From an uncultured Acidimicrobiaceae bacterium (GTDB lineage: Bacteria; Actinomycetota; Acidimicrobiia; Spongiisociales; UBA5794), in NCBI GenBank assembly GCA_947259365.1, contig CAMYMC010000038.1:22927-86926 (forward strand): DNA of 64,000 bases, given 5' to 3'. How positions within the stretch are numbered: the first letter of the stretch is position 1; every line of letters starts with the position of its first letter. The notes under the pieces are model-generated. The model did not search any database. It was given only the letters and a program-made list of their open reading frames with translations, and was not told the origin of the DNA. Made by a program: the position numbers and the translations under genes. Shown piece by piece: positions 60,596 to 64,000 of this stretch.

Positions 60596-61000
60596 GCGAC
60601 CCCAACGGTTCCCGGGTTTTCGACATCCAGTGGACGATGCGCAGAGCTGATGGACCCCGGCTGCAACCAGGAGCATCGTCGCGCGGTCGCGCCAGTCTCC
60701 GCGCACCGCGACAAGCTCATCCTCGAACGAGATCGGCGGGCGGTCGTCCACATGGACAATTCGGCCTGGGAAGCCTTCGGATACTCGAGGCGTTGGCAGG
60801 TGAGGCTCAGCGCGGGACTTCACGGCGTTGCGCCTCGAGCTGGAACCCGCGGCAAACAACCACTCGACTCCCAAGCGGAGATCCGGATGCGATTCATCGG
60901 TGCATGGGAGTCGCTCGATGGCTGGACCAGCTACGGGTCGAACGGCTGCCTGGTCATGGCTCGGATCCGATCAACCGCCTCGTCCGCAGGTCACATCTCG
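60596..61000. other. Gap with no recognisable gene
   Basis: About 400 bases. A 97-aa minus frame (60581-60874) and a long plus frame (60650-61237) are open, but neither has a ribosome site nor protein-like composition, and the plus frame reads antisense through the Septum_form-like remnant. It is probably decayed coding DNA. Confidence 0.45.
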
Positions 61001-61326
61001 TCAGTGCCAGCCATCTCGGGCCGACCCGATCAGCGGATAATCCTCGTTACCCAGGAACAACACGCAACTGAACTGCCGCTTGCCGGCCTGCCAACGGGTG
61101 TCGGTGACCGTGAACGGTTCCGCGGTGAATTGGGAGAGAAGACGGGGAACACCGACGGACGGCTCAACCGCCGCGGCGCAGGCTTCGGCGGCGGCGTTCT
61201 GGTACTGCCCATGGCTGTCGGCGTCGATGTCGTGTGATACACCTCGGCAAGGTGCTCAGCGTCGCAGCTAACGACCTGAACCGGGCCCGTTGAGATCCCG
61301 CCGTGATCACCCTGCCCGAGGATCAC
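61001..61326 (-). pseudogene. Frameshifted Septum_form-like domain remnant
   Basis: On the minus strand one frame (from 61326) reads TGPVQVVSCDAEHLAEVYHTT, like the domain's CxxPHxxEVY core. About 20 bases later the coding signal moves to another frame reading QNAAAEACAAAVEPSVG...FTVTDTRWQAGKRQFSCVLF and ending at TGA 61003-61001. Together these form a Septum_form-type secreted domain with a single shift near 61215-61230 and no signal peptide at the N end. It is a truncated, frameshifted gene or contains a base error. Confidence 0.6.
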
Positions 61327-61513
61327 GGGGGAAGGCCAGTAGGGGCCGCAGGCTCTCTGGGAATGCCCTATCCCCCCAGGTTCTACGCGGCTTCCAAAAC
61401 AACGCGACCAACCTCACGAGACGACACAACTAGACGGGCACCCGGGACGCCTGACCAAGAGAGGAACATCCGCAACACGAGAACCCCTCCCTCTCACCTG
61501 GGGCTCTTGGTGT

Positions 61514-61529
61514 CGGAGATGCATCTCCG
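61514..61529. repeat. 16-bp perfect palindrome
   Basis: CGGAGATGCATCTCCG is its own reverse complement and contains ATGCAT. It lies in the 266-base gap between the Septum_form-like remnant and the toxin gene. Just left of it, GGTGTCGGAGA (61509-61519) equals the 3' end of the nearby tRNA-Leu gene plus flank. Function unknown. Confidence 0.6.
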
Positions 61530-61592
61530 CCTACGGACTACACGGACGTCAGCCCAGGTGACAGCGTTCTCGGTGAGGTGACTTCCGAGCGA

Positions 61593-61931
61593 TCACAACT
61601 CGAGCAAGTACCGCAGCACCCGACCGATGTCGAAGAGCGGCTCGGGTCCGATGACTCCGAGCCGATCGATGAGCCTCCGTTCCGAGACAGACTTCACATC
61701 CTCACACTTGGCGTAGCTCGGATGATCGAGGCCCGACTCTCCAGGCTCGATCTCGATGTGCGACGGCAGGTCACGTCGGGCCGAGGTGACCGGAACAACG
61801 AGGATGACTCCGGCCGGCCCCTCGTTGAGAGCATCGGCCGATACGACCACGGCGGGACGAATTCCGGCTTGCTCCCGACCTACCGGCTCACCGAAGTCGA
61901 CCAGCCAGACCTCGCCCCGGCGAGGTGTCAC
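61593..61931 (-). CDS. mazF: MazF/PemK-family endoribonuclease toxin
   Basis: Protein of 112 aa with the MazF start RRGEVWLVDFGEPVGREQAGIRPAVVVS, the conserved VVPVTSARRDLPSHIEIEPG strand pair, and a final RLIDRLGVIG segment. MazF toxins cut mRNA at short sequences. GTG 61931 overlaps the antitoxin stop (GTGA). Confidence 0.93.
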   Translation of the reverse strand: MTPRRGEVWLVDFGEPVGREQAGIRPAVVVSADALNEGPAGVILVVPVTSARRDLPSHIEIEPGESGLDHPSYAKCEDVKSVSERRLIDRLGVIGPEPLFDIGRVLRYLLEL

Positions 61932-62167
61932 TCGGAGAGATCTCCCAGCGCACGTTCTTCAACTCCGCGCTCCTGTTCGATCTCAGACCAAGCAGCGGAG
62001 TCGTCGCGCAGTTCTTGGTAGCGGCGGTTGAACCGGTCGAAGAACACCTTCCGCTCCAAGGCTTCGACCGCGTCATCGAGGACTCTCGTCATCGGCCGCC
62101 CAGTGGTGGTCGCCAGCGATGCAAGCCGGTCCCGAGTCTCCTCACTCACCCGTATCGTCGTGCTCAT
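61928..62167 (-). CDS. Ribbon-helix-helix antitoxin of the MazF pair
   Basis: Protein of 79 aa. The N-terminal STTIRVSEETRDRLASLATTTGRPMTRVLDDAVEALER is a ribbon-helix-helix DNA-binding domain, and the acidic C-terminal tail (AAWSEIEQERGVEERALGDLSE) should wrap the toxin. It differs from the AbrB-type MazE of E. coli. Its likely operator lies directly upstream at 62176-62205. Confidence 0.9.
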   Translation of the reverse strand: MSTTIRVSEETRDRLASLATTTGRPMTRVLDDAVEALERKVFFDRFNRRYQELRDDSAAWSEIEQERGVEERALGDLSE

Positions 62168-62175
62168 GGCCAGCA

Positions 62176-62205
62176 GTCTACTAGATCGTAGACACTGTCG
62201 TCTAC
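62176..62205. promoter_or_regulatory. Triple-arm operator upstream of the toxin-antitoxin pair
   Basis: Three 6-base arms alternate in orientation at constant spacing: GTCTAC (62176-62181), GTAGAC (62188-62193), GTCTAC (62200-62205), each separated by six bases. This 12-base periodicity is what cooperative ribbon-helix-helix dimers bind. It starts nine bases upstream of the antitoxin ATG, suggesting autorepression. Confidence 0.7.
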
Positions 62206-62274
62206 AGGCCTCTGGCCATCGACCTGCCTGCAGGAGGCATCACGTTCGGACGCGTGTCGTCAGCGTTGTGTCGG

Positions 62275-62359
62275 TGTCGGAGAGAGGACTCGAACCTCCA
62301 CGAGCTAAAAGCTCACTAGGCCCTCAACCTAGCGCGTCTACCAATTCCGCCACTCCGAC
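62275..62359 (-). tRNA. tRNA-Leu(GAG)
   Basis: An 85-nt tRNA read on the minus strand from 62359. The acceptor stem GTCGGAG pairs with CTCCGAC; the anticodon stem CTAGG/CCTAG carries loop TTGAGGG, giving anticodon GAG. A long variable arm (GAGCTTTTAGCTC) marks it as a class II tRNA, and the T-loop is TTCGAGT. The discriminator base is A and CCA is not encoded. Confidence 0.95.
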
Positions 62360-62438
62360 GTAGCGGCGGGAGTATAGGACCGGGTGGCTTTGACCGGTAA
62401 GGCGTCCGGCTGCCGAGCCGCACCTCGGGACCGCGCGG

Positions 62439-63716
62439 TCACCTCGGTGTGACGTAGGCGACGACGCCGTCGAGGGGGTTCGGGTTCGTCACCTCGTAGA
62501 AGGCGATGTGGGGCACGTCACCGGCGTCGAGGACGAGCGACACGAGCTGACCGAGCGGCAGTTCAGCGGCGGACGCCACGTCCCTGATCTCCCAGCCGTC
62601 GGCGCCTCGCATGCCGTACCACACCCCGCTCGTGTCGGAGAACGCGATGCGGATACCGCCACCGGAGTCGATGGCGAGATCCGAGTTCCGGCGGGCGTTG
62701 CGGGGCTCGAACGCAGCGAGGTCGGCGACGTCCTCGATCGTCCAACTCCCGCCTTCGCGGACGGCGTAGCGAATCGTCCCGGTGCCGTCCCCGCCGTCGG
62801 CGAAGTAGCTGATGTGGGGCGTTCCGGTGGCATCGACGACGAGCGAGGCATACTTGCCGACGTCACCCCCGGTCTCCACCGGCTCGATCGTCCACGAGGC
62901 GCCGTCGAAGCTGGCGAACATGAGGTCCCCGTCCCGGTCGTTGTAGTAGCTGATCACCGGCATGCCACCCGGATCGAGGGCCAGGCTCACGTTGTATTGG
63001 TACGCGATCGGGCCACTGCCGATCTCGGTGACCTGCCAACCATCGCCGCGGTTCACGTAGTACTCGACGCCCTCCTCGCGGCCGAACTGCGAGGGATCGA
63101 CGCCGGCAGCGTGCAGCGTGCCGGTTGCGTCGACGAGGATCGTGCTGTCCCACCCGTCGTGGCCGTCGTTGCGGGCCGCGCTCGTCGACCAGCGCTCCCC
63201 GTCGTTGGTGGCGATGGCGAGATCGCCGAGCGCCGGGTCGAAGTCGTCGGCCTGGTGATCGTGGTAGGCGATGTACGGCGTACCGTCACCGCCAAAGGCG
63301 AGATCGATCGGGCCGTAGAAGTAGCCCTCCTTGACCGTGTCCACGGCCCAGCCGTCGGCGGCTGCGGCAAAGGCGATGAAGCCCTCCCCTACCCGTTCGA
63401 AGAGGAACGTCATGGCCGGCGCACCCGTGGCGTCGAGCGCGAGTGCCGGCTTGACGCCGGGGGCGATCGGGGTGAGGAGCCAGCCGTCGGCCGGTGTCGC
63501 CGCGATCGCGACGGGCGGGGGCGGCGCCTCGGTCGGCGGCGGCGCGATCGTCGTCGTCGTGGTGGCATCGGGCGGTGCGGTCGATAGCGGGGCTGTCGAC
63601 GTCGTCGGCGCAGAGGACGTGGTGATGGGGCCCGGTTCGGAGCCCTCGTCACTGTCCCCACACGCCGTCGCCACGAGGGCGAGCACCACCGAGATCCATG
63701 CGATCTTGCGCCACAT
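62439..63716 (-). CDS. Large secreted lipoprotein with beta-repeat domain (425 aa)
   Basis: ATG 63716 gives a lipoprotein signal (RKIAWISVVLALVATAC) with lipobox Cys in TAC. A Thr/Pro linker (about 22-75) leads to a domain of repeated beta units with the pattern L-A-D...G-T-P-H/Y-I-S/A-Y (for example DGTPYIAYHDH, TGTPHISYFAD, DVPHIAFYEV), probably a beta-propeller. Function is unknown. Confidence 0.8.
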   Translation of the reverse strand: MWRKIAWISVVLALVATACGDSDEGSEPGPITTSSAPTTSTAPLSTAPPDATTTTTIAPPPTEAPPPPVAIAATPADGWLLTPIAPGVKPALALDATGAPAMTFLFERVGEGFIAFAAAADGWAVDTVKEGYFYGPIDLAFGGDGTPYIAYHDHQADDFDPALGDLAIATNDGERWSTSAARNDGHDGWDSTILVDATGTLHAAGVDPSQFGREEGVEYYVNRGDGWQVTEIGSGPIAYQYNVSLALDPGGMPVISYYNDRDGDLMFASFDGASWTIEPVETGGDVGKYASLVVDATGTPHISYFADGGDGTGTIRYAVREGGSWTIEDVADLAAFEPRNARRNSDLAIDSGGGIRIAFSDTSGVWYGMRGADGWEIRDVASAAELPLGQLVSLVLDAGDVPHIAFYEVTNPNPLDGVVAYVTPR

Positions 63717-63787
63717 CGAGGAGACCCTTCCGTCGTCAGCGTCACGTGGAACCACCGCCCGACGTCATGTGTTCCCCGGCCGGCGGC

Positions 63788-64000
63788 TCAGGCCTCGGTG
63801 GTGGCTTCGCGCAGATACACGACGAACTCCGTCCCGTCCTCGTCACGAACGAATCCGCCGACGTCGACGAAACCCAGCTTCTCCACGAGGCTGCGCGCCC
63901 GGGCGTTGAACGACGCCACCGTCACTCTCAGTCGGGCCGGTCGGTATCGGTCGCGGGCGAACGCGAAGACCTGCTGTGCCACCACAGTGCCCTGGCCCTT
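63788..64000 (-). CDS. GNAT N-acetyltransferase, C-terminal part (cut by window edge)
   Basis: The frame is open to the right edge, so the start lies outside the window. The visible 70 residues hold the end of the acetyl-CoA loop (KGQGTVVAQQVFAFA), then RLRVTVASFNARARSLVEKLGFVDVGGFVRDEDG, the typical C-terminal GNAT half. Substrate unknown. Confidence 0.82.
   Translation of the reverse strand, partial: KGQGTVVAQQVFAFARDRYRPARLRVTVASFNARARSLVEKLGFVDVGGFVRDEDGTEFVVYLREATTEA

Noticed and set aside
60650..61237. 195-aa plus-strand frame
   Set aside because: It runs antisense across the Septum_form-like remnant, has no ribosome site, and its composition is not protein-like.

Overview
The window is GC-rich, densely packed DNA from an actinobacterium (Actinomycetota). 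The evidence is a complete proteasome locus (prcA, prcB, dop, pafA, pafB, pafC and the ring ATPase arc/mpa), a TatABC-HelY block, and a block ordered like mycobacterial Rv1692-Rv1701 (HAD phosphatase, small protein, tlyA, nadK, recN, pyrG, Nudix, xerD). DUF4193, DivIVA-like and ArfA-like OmpA proteins agree. Secreted proteins carrying GCNPP...FCP S-layer-type repeats and the sucrose genes suggest an Acidimicrobiia-like environmental lineage rather than a mycobacterium or streptomycete; this placement is inference.

Positions 1-39,800 are mostly housekeeping genes in long leftward runs joined by ATGA or GTGA overlaps. 49-9,098 holds the xerD-to-HAD block, with a rhomboid protease inserted on the other strand. 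9,158-18,715 holds serB, an M20 peptidase, GNAT, a polyprenol-type glycosyltransferase, DUF4193, a lipid kinase, helY and tat genes. 18,808-28,714 is the Pup-proteasome region followed by trmI. 28,726-29,587 encodes four tiny proteins, at least three of them membrane proteins. 29,760-39,791 is mixed metabolism and transport, including a Rieske-ThDP fusion enzyme.

39,894-55,155 is richer in surface and signalling genes: a type IV prepilin, an SLH/VanW protein, an operon of subtilase + membrane GAF sensor + GGDEF/EAL protein, an Flp pilin, an ECF sigma factor with a PASTA/GerMN membrane partner, and a second SLH-type protein. 54,385-58,344 is a probable sucrose module (phosphatase, GH100-like invertase fused to a decayed phosphatase domain, sucrose-phosphate-synthase-type GT4). 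58,345-62,270 is gene-poor: repeats, a broken Septum_form-like gene, and a MazF/RHH toxin-antitoxin pair beside tRNA-Leu(GAG). The right end carries a large lipoprotein and a GNAT gene cut by the window edge.

The most striking observation is the pup gene. Its 5' part and its terminal KGGE-stop are both present and correctly placed between dop and prcB. About 61 bases encoding the conserved middle of Pup are missing out of frame, although every other pupylation/proteasome gene looks intact.
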